DNA from: Sarcocystis neurona
Taxonomy: Eukaryota; Apicomplexa; Conoidasida; Eucoccidiorida; Sarcocystidae
Length of the DNA: 64,000 nucleotides
Assembly: GCA_000727475.1 (NCBI GenBank)
Contig: KL647307.1
Location: forward strand, 740,542 to 804,541
Direction: 5' to 3'
Shown: one piece after another, positions 1-12,299 of the stretch
How positions within the stretch are numbered: position 1 is the first letter of the stretch
Layout: every line of letters begins with the position of its first letter
Position numbers and translations under genes: made by a program
The notes under the pieces: model-generated
Database searches by the model: none
What the model was told of the DNA's origin: nothing
What the model saw: the letters and a program-made list of their open reading frames with translations, nothing else

Positions 1-27
1 TGGTAGATGTGTATATGTTTTTTGCAG

Positions 28-2841
28 GCCCCTGGCGAGATTTCACTCAGACGAAGACCAGGAGCGTCTCGTGCAATTGCTGATCGAAGAGAAACGTATC
101 CGAAGTCGGTTGGCGATGCTACACGAGTGGAAATCTCTCGGTTTAAAAACTGCTGATGATGTTGCTGTAAGTTACTTGCACATGAGAAAAGGAAAATAGG
201 GGACTCGCAGCTGTATTCGTACACGTCCATAGATATAGATATTATATATATATGTATAGATATGGGAAGGTAGATGTAGGTAGATAGGTGTAGGTACAGA
301 TAGATATAGGTAGATAGATATGAGGAGATAGATGTAGGGAGATAGATATAGATAGAAATAGGTAGACAGATGTAGATAGGTAGATATGTATAGGTAGAAT
401 TAGATAGAGAGGTAGATATGTACGTGCATGTTTTGGGTTTGTGCCTGGGCTGAAGCATGTGTATGGTCTCTACATAGAGGAGTGACTCAGGAGGACTCGT
501 GCTTCTCTTTCTTTGCTAACGTGTGTGTCTCTCTATATATATGTAGGAGTGTATGTACGAATGTTCACACAGGTTGCCTACGACTCTGTTTGTATTTACA
601 CACATGTGTATGTATCTTTATCTGCAAATGTTTATATTTTTACTGTCCGCGCAAGCTCGTATAGGTAGGTGTATATATGTGTATGTATGTCTCTGTACAG
701 GGACCGGTGTACGTTTGTGTGTCTGAAGGAAGATTTCCAAAGAGATAGAGCGACGTGTGCCTCTGTCATGTTTTCTAGTGAAAAGGATCACATTGCACCA
801 AGTCATCCTGAGACATGTCATATACACGTACGTGTGCATTTGTCTACATAGACCCAGACACACGGACGTGTATATATATAAATGAAGAAAAAGGGAGCAT
901 TTCAAAATGGCGCACGCACATACGATATAAACATATATGCATATATGTATATATGTATATTTCTATGTCTAGCTGTCAATCTATGTTTATATCTACATCT
1001 ATCTATCTGTCTCCATATATGAGATAGAGAGGGGGACAAAGCGACCGGTGTACATCTCCGCGTTGTGTTGCCTGCAGGTGTGCATTTTCTTTCTCCCTGT
1101 GTCTCTCTGTCCGTGTCTCTCTCCCTGTGTATCATATTGAGAGAGAGGATGATATAGCGAGGGGGTATATTCGCATTACGTTGTTTACACGCATGGATTG
1201 AGTATGTATGAATGTCATAGAAGGGGAGATAGCGAGAGGTGTGTTGTGGTGCGTACCCGTATGAACTGACTTCAGAAACGGTGGGTTATGTGTGGAGAGG
1301 AAGGGGATGTATTTCTTCGGGCTCCCGTGTTCCTCGGAAAGGTGGTCCTTCGAAACGGCAGAGTCTCTTGCGTCCTCTTCGCCAAATGCTAATTTTTTGA
1401 AGACGAGAGATACGACACTTTGCGTCTACCTACTCATGCGTATACACGCACGCATACGTTTCTATGGTTGTACGCGTCCAACTCTATATATATGCACACG
1501 TGTGGAGGATACCTGCGGCGTGTAGAGTCTCGGCAGAGTGACGGGCTGTCGAGGGATGAAAGGAGAGTCTTTTTTGATTTTGCTCTCTGTGCGTATGTCT
1601 CTGTGTGTGTGTGTGTGTGTGTGTGTCACGTATGTCTGTAAATTCTCCGTAGGCGTGGATATATCGGCAGGCACGCCTATGTTGTCCGTGGGTGTTTGAT
1701 AGTGAACGTGTGCGTGCACGTTTGTTTTGATCGTATCGTAGGACTAAGAAGACTTCTCCTGGAAGACGGGGATTTGTGACGACCGCAGCATGGAAAATCA
1801 TGTGTGTGTGTGTGTGTCCACTCCTGCGTGCCAACACATGCGTATATATGTGTGTTTGTGGGTCGGTTTGTAGAATTTTGGCTGTGTGTCTCTCTGTAAC
1901 GCTCTGGGACGTCGTCTGCATGCGGTGGTGGCTTCACGTTGTTGCAGGCGTACGAAGAAGAGAAATCTTGGAGGATGCAGCTGCAACGAGGCCGGGCTGC
2001 GGAAATCGCCGGTGTCGCGGGTGGAGGAGGAGGAGCCGCAGGGGGAAGCCACGGCCGAGCAGGAGCAGCAGGAGGCAAGCATGGGCGTCGTGGCGGCGGG
2101 GGGGCGGCAGCAGCAGCAGCGGCAGCGCACGCATCTGCAGCAGCAGCGGCGCATGCGAAAGAGGGCCTGCTGCGGCCAGTGGAAGGCAGTAGTAACAGCA
2201 TTCCGATGTCTCAGTATCCAGGGGCAAAACTTCTGTCCGAGAAGGTGAGAAAAGAAGAGAACGAAAGTAATCTGTTCGCTGCGTATGTGTGTGTGTGTGT
2301 GATGGACGTGAAGCTCTCGGCTTTTTCTGTCTGTGAGGCAACATACAGAGTTATCAAATGAAAGAGTGACTTAGAGGACGGGAGTATCACTTGTATGTTC
2401 TTGCGAGGGTATGTCACAATATTATTTTTGCCGTGCTACTCTTCTTCGCCGTCGCCATGTCTGCACACACGCCTGTGGAGTGATGCGTCATGTGTGATTA
2501 TGTAGCGGAGATGGGGAAGCCAGGACGGGACAGGGCACACACAGACACACAGACACACACACACACACAGGTCTCACCGAGGCGCTTGAAGCTCGAGCAC
2601 AGAAGCCTTTGAGGAGGACGATCTCGTCCGTGTCATAAAAGAGCAACTGGTGGTTTATCCACCTGAACCACTTCGCAAAAAAAGCCGGAAATACATATCG
2701 GGAACTACTGTGTTGCCACGTAATTTTAGAAGACGCATACGCATGTATATATATATATGTATGCAGGAGCTCTGTACAGAAATCTCCCTGCACGAATTTT
2801 TTGTATGCTGCCATGTGTATCCGCAGGTGTACGCGTATGCG

Positions 2842-2875
<34 letters not shown>

Positions 2876-4912
2876 TATGTTAACACACACATATGTGTAT
2901 GCATTCAGGTATATGTGTACGGATGTCCATGCACGTGCGTGTACGTCTGTATACAGATATACGGTGTGTCCCTGATAAATACATGCATACACCCGTTCTT
3001 AAGATGCGCTCGGATATATACAAGTCTTCAATAGAACAGCAGAACAGTCTCACAAACAAATAGATCTGTACACAGTTGTTGGCTTCTGAATAGCCAGCTG
3101 TGTGTTGCCCGCTTGATGAATGCAAACACTTAATAAGGGGCCAGTTTAAGAGGTATATATTTTCTGTCTACGTAGGTATGTACATATATTTGTCTGCACA
3201 CGTGTGTGCGTCCCGTCGCACCGCCACCTGTCCGCCCTCGGGAAGGGAGACGAGAGCAAATCGTCCTGTTCACTGCTTCTCTGTGATACGTGAAGGGCCG
3301 CTTGCCGCAGCGGCTGCGTTTGTTGCTGCGGCTGGTGCTTCTTCGGGTGATGACGGTGTTGCTGTTGCTGCTGTTGCCTTTGCTCCTTGCTGCTGCTGTA
3401 GGAGCGGGCATTCTGCGAAGAGGCACAGCTGCCGCCGGTCTTTTATTTGCTGGCGAAACGTATCTTGATGCACGAGATCTCTATGCACAAGAAGTTTCAC
3501 GCGACTGACTTCTCCAAGCCGATGAAACTCTGTAAGTTTTTCTCTGTCTCCACATCCTTTGTTTCTCGTTTATGGGGCGGTTGCCTTGACGCGTTCGTTG
3601 CCCGCCACGTAGTCTCGTGGTTTTGTTCAGCTGACGCCAGCTGCTGCCGTCCTCGTCGCAGTGTCCACCCGTCGAGCTCGACATTCTCCCAAGTATACTT
3701 TTCTGTGTGCCTTCTGTTTGTCGATGTGATCACGTCTCCTCGTCTTCTCCATCCCATTCTTCGTCACTCTCTTTCACCTGTCGCGCTCTCTGCCTGAATC
3801 ACGCCAGGTTTGTTCGTCCCGCCGTCCCTTTTCCGTGGTCTCTCTTTGCCGTTTTCTCCTTAACTATCGTCGCCGTGCCCGTACCCTCCTTCCGGAGCGT
3901 CTGCCGTCTCTTTTCGCTTCTTTGGTGACGCTTTACACGACTGTGTGCTCATCACTTTTTTCTTATCTGCCCCAACTTGTGCATCTACTGCTTCTTTGTT
4001 CGTTTTCCTTTCGACGCTCGTCTCTCTGTTGTCTTCTCTCGTTCTGGCGGGTGCGCCAGGAGGAAGAATCCGTGCGTTTCTCGTGCCGTCTTCGCCATCT
4101 GTGGACTGACATGCTATCTGTAGACTGGCGTTACTCGTCGCACGTTGCTCGCAGCGTATCCAAATTAATTGCGTCTGCCCTTTTGCACGCCGCCACCTAC
4201 GAGCACTGATGTGGAGGTATTTCTCCTCCGCTTGTCCATCTCTCCTCAGTACTTCCCTGGGCATCATCTATCATTTTCTGCGCGTGTCTTTCGTTCCACA
4301 CTTTGTGGCGACCAGACTTGTCTACCTTTTATCTTGCGCCTCTGTCAGGCACTCTTGGGGGTGAGCGACTTTTCCTGAGTTTCAGAGGCATTCATTGACG
4401 AAGTCGCTTGCGTATCGTTTGGTGTGTCTGCTTTCTGCGTGCTTGTGACCTGTGCACGTCCTGCAGTTGTACAGCGTGTGGGGCAGCTGTACGACTTCTA
4501 CGTGAACGTGAGTGAATACGCCGGACAACCGCACACGCCAGCAACGACTGCGTCTCGCTACTCTCCGGGTGCCATCTCCCTGCCCTCCTCTTCACGGTCC
4601 TCTTTCACCGGCGACCACGTATCCCCTCCCCAGCTTTCTCCTGTTTCGTATTCTTATTCTCGTCCCCCAAAGGGAGTCACGCCTGCTATAGAGCCGTCCT
4701 ACTACGTGCAGAGTGCTGCCCAAAGCGGAGGCTATGCTGCCAGTGTGTCGAAACAGCCGGAGCGACTGTCTGCTGGCGTGACTGGTCCGGTGGCCAGAGG
4801 ACAGCAACAGCCTCTCCCCCTCAGCAGGCCAGCTGCAGCGGCAGCGGGAAATACGCCCGGCGCGTCCACCTCCGTGCACGGCGGAAAGTTAGAAAGGCTC
4901 GCGTCTACTTGA
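28..4912 (+). CDS. ADA2: ADA2-type transcriptional adaptor, 3' part (SWIRM domain)
   Basis: ADA2 couples GCN5-type histone acetyltransferase to nucleosomes in SAGA/ADA complexes in the nucleus. The 5' part (ZZ finger and SANT, expected) lies outside the window. Exons: 28-166, 1948-2244, 3402-3531, 4467-4912 (stop TGA). All joins keep phase and have GT/AG ends. Exon 1 has the conserved ADA2 linker: RFHSDEDQERLVQLLIEEKR, then RLAMLHEW and LGLKTADD. Exon 2 starts AYEEEKSW, carries a Gly/Ala-rich insert and ends in YPGAKLLSEK. Exon 3 continues FCEEAQLPPVFYLLAKRIL, and exon 4 supplies VQRVGQLYDFYV. Together these last three give a full SWIRM pattern (LC, LxPxxY, K, LYDF). About 130 residues rich in Ser/Pro/Gly follow the SWIRM domain; ADA2 proteins usually end soon after it, so this tail is an addition. 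Coccidia have two ADA2 paralogues; which one this is cannot be decided here. Confidence 0.85.
190..430 (+). repeat. TAGATA/GTAGATAG-type simple repeat in ADA2 intron
   Basis: A degenerate array of TAGATA and TAGGTAGA units begins just after the first visible ADA2 exon. It is intronic. The rest of this 1.78 kb intron holds TATG/TG-rich low-complexity DNA, including a TG run near 1603-1625 and another near 1801-1818, and no supportable exon. Confidence 0.8.
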
Positions 4913-7900
4913 AGAGCTACGAATAAAGGAAGGAGGGGAAGAAGGATGTTCATGCAGACACAGAAATTTTACAGTAGTTGGAGTACACTCTCTGAACGAC
5001 GGTGGACAACGACCGAGTGTCGCTCTTCCCATGTTTGCCCACATGCGGCATAAGGGCACATATATATAGGTTGAATCCAGATATGTAAACAATGGACGTA
5101 GACGGATGTGCCAAAACAGTTTCTGAATCGTGAATGCAAAAGTGAGGAATTCCATGTTTTCGAAGAAAAGACTCGTCTGCCAACCCGCGTACACAAGGAT
5201 TTGTGTGTCTCTAGATATAAACAGTGATATGCAGGAAAGCGTGATCTTCACGTTCTCGAGCATGCGGTGTGGAAGCAGCCGCGAATACATTTGATGGAAA
5301 CCTGTGCTCTTGTGTTCATGTCGTATGTATGTATCTACGGTTCTCAGTTTGTTGTGGGCTAAACAGCCACTGGTTTGCTGCGCGGCATTTTGAAGGCAGA
5401 GCTCTACTCAGCAGTCCAGGTTGTTGTCGCTGTAGTTGTCATTTGGCACGGTGAATAAATCCTTGAAAACGTTTCTGCCGAGACTTCCGGTCACCTTGTG
5501 GAGGAGTGAGATCAGGTTTCAACATTTTCTTTCGGTGTACACGCCGGTGACGTACTCTTAAAGATAGAGTACAGGGGTACAGGATTACTATTAAAGACTG
5601 TACATTCAAGTGACTCTGCTACATGTGGGTACCACTGCAGCGCTCCTTGTAGTTAACGTGCATGCGAAATTTTATGGAGAGCTGACCATTCATGTGGACG
5701 GACTTTGCGTTCGATATACAGTTGTCCGGCGCACACCTTTAGACGCCTCATAACGTACTGCACCAGCTGGGAGCATATCCGTCTCCCCACGGCTTTCACT
5801 CTTAGTCCTGCTTAACTTCGTAAGAGATCGCCTCCGTGTCTACACGCGCAGAGTACGTTTTCTTAGCTCTTCGAGGTATCGAATGCACCCCTGCAGAGCT
5901 CTAGTAAGGTGGTGTGTGGCACAGCTAATGTGTGGACTGCTCTCACATGAGGCTCGTACAGGTTTACATTACGCACTGTTGAACGAATCGCGTAAAACCG
6001 TAGCTAGATGAGTATTGATTCGTGAACACCGGGTACCCACACATTACTACATTATGCATACATGTATATATATATATATATTATGTATATATGTATATAT
6101 GCAGTCGCGCCATTGCCGTCGTATACGTACATATATATATATGTATATATACGTTTTTTCCCATACACTCGGACTGAGGGAGGCTGTCAGTCGCGCCAAC
6201 AGAACACAGTTGCAGCGTACTACACAAATGCGTCGTACCGCACAGCTGCGCAAAGGGGGCGTACACTTACGCGACACTCAATGGTTTATCGAGGGTGATA
6301 ACCAGTAGAGCCCGCGATGCATTTCTTGTTACAGGAGAGGCCAATAGGAGGCTGCGGAAGTGACACGTCTTGCATTCTTGATGTGTAAAAGCAGCATCAG
6401 GTCACCCCTGACGTGTTCGCACGTGCATTCATTATATGGCTATTTACATATATATATATATCTGTGCGTCCCACGTCCTGCGTTGTACGTGCTTGCGCTG
6501 GTGTTGTCCCTCTCCTGAAAAAGTGCAACACAGTCATACGCTTCCTTCCGAAATGATCCACGCAATACCAAGTTCCTTAGTGTGGTAAATCAGCCGGCCG
6601 AGCGCAGATCTGCGTGCAGAAACACTGCCGGACGGGCACGTCAGGAGCGAATGCAGGCCGGAAGACAACTATGCGGTACGTACATGAGACAGCCACAGTG
6701 AATGTAAACGTGGACCTCCTGCGTTTTTGATGCCGACGTCGCCTATGATATAGGCGCGCGTATCTGCAGAGAAAGAGGGCCTGGAAAGGAACGAGCATTA
6801 CTACTCCGGTGGCCTCAACACTCGCCACCGCCACGCCACCCGTTCGGACGTGCTCTAACACTTACGTAAATGGTTCGCAGTCGTTTACAGGACGGCACAC
6901 TTCTAGCATTTGCACACCAAGAATGTGGAATCCACAGCCTTCCTTTGCTGTGACAAAACGGCGTCTTCGTAAGGGAAGAATGCATCTCGCCCTCTATTGG
7001 AGAACTCACTGGTTCTGCCAGTCGACATCCCGCAAGGAGCGCTTCCTTTGTTAAAGCGTGTGTGCGTGATTTGCTGCGCACCAAACCGACCCCAGTTGTT
7101 CGCGGCATCTATCCCAGATCACAAAATAGCACCGCTTTTCTGAGCGGAGGTAAAGAGAATACTCTCGTATACATGTTCTAATGACTGCATATACGTGGCG
7201 GTAGTTGCGCAGTGTTGTCGCTAAGCAACGTTCAAACGTGCACCTGCGTGGGTACACACCGATTCACACTTGCTGCCTGCACGGCCACAGATCGGCCAGG
7301 ATCCCTGGTATGCAAAGCGACTGTGGCGCGTTATCAGGAGAGGATCGAAGAAGAATATCTCAGTGTCTGAGCACACAGTTGTAACCAGGACAGGGCAGAC
7401 AATTGGGAACGTGATAAAGAGCTTTAAAGACGCTAGTGCGGCTCCACGATGAAACGGGTCTTTTTATCCGGCTTGTTTGGCTGATTTACCTGATGTATAA
7501 ATAGTGGGTTCACTGATGTATCCGCGCAACTCATCCAAAAATATTTATGTATGTATCTCCTTTGGATTAGCTGTTATAATCAAGTGTGAGGTACCGAGCT
7601 GAGATGCGTTTTTCAGGCCCCCCCGCTCCTTCACACTTGACTTGTCAAGACAGCAGATGTTCTTGCAAATTAGGCCCCCCAGGCGTGTTCCGCACGATTG
7701 CCCAGTAACACTTTTCATTGTGGCATACGCGTTCAGTTCAGTCTTCTGGATTTTAAGAGCATCTTTTTCAAGGTAGACGAGATCACTCAATAGCTTACAC
7801 TTACGTTACGTAAATAGTTACTGTGCCATGCGTACGTACACTCGACATGTCGCAGAAAGCTGCTGTTTTTCGTCCCGTTGCTTTGCTGTGACGAAGGAAC

Positions 7901-8218
7901 TGACCTTGAACATACCGTTGATGACCCTTACCTTCGTAGATTCTGTTCCGCTTTCACTTTCTATGCCTGATCCATCTTCCTGTGTTAAAGACACCTGCTA
8001 CAAGGCACAAATAAAGTACGGCAGCTAATCTGGCAGCGATTTCTTGCTGGTCTCCGCAAAAGGCACAGGTCTCAATATTGTAAGATAGGAACTTGATAGA
8101 ACGTAGTTGAATACGATTGTTCAACAGTCTTACACTTGGTTGTATCTTGCCGTCCCCGCTACGCTCGAAGGTCCGCGCAGGTCCTCGCCCCGTCTATCGC
8201 CGCCTTCTCATTCCCTCG
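4913..8218. other. Intergenic stretch, mostly without recognisable genes
   Basis: The ADA2 stop is followed by an AATAAA-like motif at about 4921. Base composition then becomes balanced, with only two short TA patches near 6062-6160 and 6450. A short open frame, about 7310-7452 on the + strand, follows a pyrimidine/AG junction and reads as an ordinary basic protein end (DPWYAKRLWRVI, ending SAAPR, stop). It could be the last exon of an unseen small gene, but no upstream exon could be joined. A minus-strand frame at 7545-7790 is similarly plausible but unsupported. Confidence 0.5.
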
Positions 8219-10300
8219 ATGCTCCTCCGTGTTTTGTTCCTTCTTGTGTTCCGAGCCCTTGCTTCGGTAAAAGAGATTAGGAGAATGACAATAAGTCAGT
8301 GGTTATTATATATCTGTTGTCCAGGCAACGGGCCACACACTGAGGTCACAATCTGCTGTTATCCAGAAAAATCTGGTGTCGAAAGAAAACGAATTTCTTC
8401 AAATAAATGAGGCACTCAGTGACTGCACATCCCCTACCATACTCGATGCACGTCAAATGGGAATCTCGAGGTTAGAGATAATGTGTCAAGCAAGAGCTTG
8501 TGCCGGCGTCTCACAGTTACACTCGTGCAATATTTGTTTTTGTTGGTTCCCTGCAGTTTCGAGGGTGCAGTGCAGGTATTCGCTGCTTTTGCCTGACCAG
8601 TTTCTTCTTCTTCACTATCAGTTGAACATCTCCCTTCATAAGGCCTGTACAGAGCATCCCAGCTGCTCGTTCTTCATGCTGGACAAAGCTTCCGGCCGCC
8701 TGTATCTATGCAGCGACCCAAAGGCGTAAGCACAGAAAAGGACATATTGTGCAAGGAGCTAAGAGGCAAATAATAATCGTACCCGCTAGGGTTCAATAAC
8801 TCGTTTTACTTTTTGGTAGTACGCAGTTAAACACCAGTATCAACCCTTCTAGGTTACCGTCCAACAGTAGTGCACTAACAAACTCCCGCACCCAGTGGGG
8901 AGTTTACTCATGCTTTGTCGAGAATATTTCTTAACGGGAAGCATTGTTTCTTCCAGATTTATGAAGGCATCTCCTAGCGAAGGGTAAGTTCCACACAATT
9001 GTTTTGCCTGCACACAAAGATCTGTAGGTGTGTGCACGTGTAAATGTATTTCCTAGTCGAGCAATGTCTCGTCAGACACGCACTTTCTAGGTAGTTCTCA
9101 CCAGTCTCGCTAACTCCTACCATATTCAGGTGGACAATTGGTGTGAAACCATCTGTGCTACAACAGCCTGGCTTCACGACTATGCTGAACAAGCAGGTAC
9201 GGGTCTTATAATGGGAAGTCCGGACTTCACAAGGAGTGAGACATTCCAAAAATACAATCGCGGTTGTTGCCCTCTAGGCGGTGTGCGCAGACCTTATATC
9301 TCAACAGACCGTCGCTTCCCTGGATGAGGCTCAAACCCTGTAAAATTGCCACTGCTGTACCACGGCTCCGCTACGCAGTCCAATGTCACACAAAAACTTT
9401 AGAAAAGAAGCTTTATCGGCAACGCAGACGTGCTTCTTTTGTTCGCGCTGCAATTCCTTTTGATAGAGGTCACAGGAAACAAAACACCTATGTCAAGTAA
9501 CACACGCGTATTTTTTTTGTTCTTCCTCCGCGTCCATCATCTGCAGATCCCACAACTTGAACGCCGAAGTATTCACTATAAGCCTCAATAGAGGAGCTTC
9601 CACCGGTCCTTCCGTCCCCTCAATGGTAGAGCCAGTACAATGAGAATAGGAAAAACATTCTCGCTGACATGCGACTGAGGGTAACCAATCAAACGTATGC
9701 CTAACCGACGTTCAGACAGCCTTTTTCTGCCACGGCGTCACCCAGTAAGCACACACATCACAGCTGCATCTATATCGCAGTGGAAATGAAGGAAATCCTA
9801 CTGGAACTTCAGATACGTCGATAGAAAAGGTTTGGATTGATCACTGTACTTCATCATTTCTTTTTTCCTGTCATCATGTGGTCTTGAACGCGTTCACGCT
9901 GGAACTGTTAAACAACAGGGCGCTACACAAATATGTCTCTCTTTCACTTTGCGCAGCCTAGATACCTGTGTGCACGAAGGGTTTACTACTAACAAATCCG
10001 AGACATTTGTGCGCATAGTTTACGTCCGTCTGCCTTTATTGCGTAAGTGAGTGCGTGTAAAGCACTGCAGCTTGCAAGTAGTGGTCTTGCTTCTTCCTTG
10101 CTGCAGGCTTTCTAACCGCGCAACGTCGGAGTCTGGACGCTGGCCCTGACACTCCTGGGGTACTTTCTTTCGATGTGCCGAGGACCGAGCTCTACATATT
10201 TATAATATTTCACAACCGATACCAAAATAAACTGCGGTTTCACTTAGCTGGAAAAGTCGGCCAGCTGGCGCCTAATGCTTGCAGCTCGCGGTTTTATTGA
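8219..10300 (+). CDS. Candidate secreted protein with apple/PAN-like segment (gene model incomplete)
   Basis: Exon 1 (8219-8266) encodes only MLLRVLFLLVFRALAS, a textbook hydrophobic signal peptide, followed by GTAAAA. Exon 2 (8367-8725) is open in the matching phase for 119 codons and ends at GTAAGC. It contains HKACTEHPSCSFF and SGRLYLC, which resemble the C-x-x-x-P-x-C-x-F...YL pattern of PAN/apple modules used in coccidian micronemal adhesins. A 27-nt exon (8957-8983) and an exon at 9130-9196 follow in phase (MKASPSEG, then WTIGVKPS, similar to the tail of apple domains). A probable last exon at 10107-10300 encodes VLSFDVPRTELYIF and LRFHLAGKVGQLAP before TGA, but its phase does not match exon 9130-9196, so at least one middle exon is missing. 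Alternatively the gene ends at 9547-9591. Secretion follows from the signal peptide; an adhesin role is inference. Not assigned to a named family. Confidence 0.42.
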
Positions 10301-12299
10301 ATAGAGGCTGCCTAATAAGTTAATGTAATGAGCACTTTTCAAGAACAGTCACTGAGAAGACCACGGTATTGTCTAGAAAGATTCAAAGACGACGAGGGTC
10401 CTGTACACTCTCCCCTGTTCTGGATGTCTATTAGGAGAGAAAGAACCAGTTTAGCTCCAGTCTAAGGTAGAAGGGGCTGGGAACACACTGTGGTGCACTT
10501 CCCACCGGAACGTACCGTCTGCACTACATTAGTACGGTGAACTTTGGTACATCAAGTTGAGACTCAATTTGCCATTTTATCACATACACCTCACAGCTAC
10601 TCTCGGCTCCCTGCGGACTCAACGGAAGCATCCAGTCCGACACAAGTCGCATTCCACAGGGAATATATCCCGGTAAACTCCTTTCGAAGATGCGGACACA
10701 CGTTTATGTATGTATATACGTATATATACATATTATTCTGCATACACTCATACAACTGTGCATGTCTCCTTTCAAAGACGCGGACATACGCTTACGTATA
10801 CGCGTATGTCTATATATATACACACATATATATATTTCTCTGCATGCACTCATACAAATATACACATCTCCTTTCACGGGTGCGCACATACGCTTATGTA
10901 TACGTGTATATATATATATATATCTCTGCACACCCTCATACAAATATGCACACATATATGTGTGTGTACACGTACGTTTCTTTGCATATATACACAGAAC
11001 TGTCCAGGGAAAGAAGCGTCTATTTACCCACAAGTAGTACACACGTACTAGCGTATGAGAGAGCTCCGTCACACAACATGCACTCATATGCCTAAATGAG
11101 TTTGTGTATATAGGAAACGTGCAACTGCACAAAAATGTGTAAAAAGGCGAGACGACATGCAAATTATTTTCATTCAGGGGAGATTATACCTGCCACGAGG
11201 ATCACCGGGACGGAATAGAGAAGGAAAACAGGAAGGACAACACTGTTCCCTGCGTCTGACGCCCTCTCCCGCGCTACTCTTACGACGTAGCCGAAGACAA
11301 ATACCAAATCCAGAATGCGCACGTTTACGAGTAACACTAGGGTACACGCCGAGTACGTATGTATGCAGTACACAGTTGTGTGCGTCTCCGCCTCTTCCTC
11401 TCCCCACATTTATGTGTGCATACTCTACGCAACCGTCCGCGTAGACATACGTTCCACACAAGTGCAGTGGTGCGTTCACAGATGACGGCAAACCTGTATG
11501 AATACGTGTTTGGATAGCGGATGCACACGGACGCATATCATGATTTTCGCACGAGCAAGTGCATACAGACCTGCTACATGTGTATACACGTACGCCTACG
11601 CACACGTACATCCGCACGCATATAATACACATAAATGTCCAAGAATCGACACAGGCACACCTGGGTCTACGTCACCATTCGCAAGGGCGCAGGGTATCAC
11701 ACTGTTACAAATCTAGGTATATACACATATATATACATATATATATATATATGACTAACCTACTCAGTCTCTCATCTGAGTGTATATGTCACCACAAAAA
11801 GGATCGAGACAAAAAAGTATTTTCGTAAATTTCCACCGGACTGCAAATGTCTTTCCACCAGAGTGTGCACGCGCATGTACCGGCGAAAACCTCTGTAACG
11901 CGTGGGCGGACGCACCCGCGTACCCACGCACACACTGGAAATTTCTTTACATTTACACGTAAACGCTGCGTCCAATTATAAGCACACACACGTGTGCACA
12001 TATATACCTACATAGACGTATACATATATAAAGCTATGTGCTTGCATGCCGCAAGCGCCGCCGCACGTGCCGCGTCGTGGGGACGCTGTGTGCGTTGCAT
12101 GTAATCGTTCTTTGCGCCTTCTCTACTTCTTTACACGAGCGAAAAAGCGGTACATCAAGAGCACGCAAGCACATGCGCTGTGCACACGCGTATATATCTT
12201 GAAGAGATAACACAGCTGCGTTCGTGTATGTCATAAATTCAGTACATATCTGTATATACGTGTGCGCCAGCTTCCACAGAAAGGTAGTACCTAATCACG
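10301..12299. other. Gene-free stretch with TA/CA-rich low-complexity DNA
   Basis: No supportable exon is present. From about 10680 the DNA changes to TATA/CACA/CATA-rich simple sequence, including a three-copy tandem repeat that is listed separately. The end of SDHAF4 on the minus strand follows at 12300. Confidence 0.6.
10678..10960 (+). repeat. Three-copy tandem repeat, about 90-100 bp unit
   Basis: Each unit begins with CTCCTTTC (10678, 10766, 10868). This is followed by a GCGGACA/GCGCACA block, a TACGTATA/TATATA core and then CTGCAxACxCTCATACAA. The units have diverged and differ in TA tract length. The array lies between the apple-like gene and the 3' end of SDHAF4. Confidence 0.8.

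Noticed and set aside
2596..2720. Exon-like plus segment reading FEEDDLVRVIKEQLVVYPPE
   Set aside because: Looks coding, but the SWIRM domain is complete without it and exons 2 and 3 of ADA2 join in phase; treated as intron.
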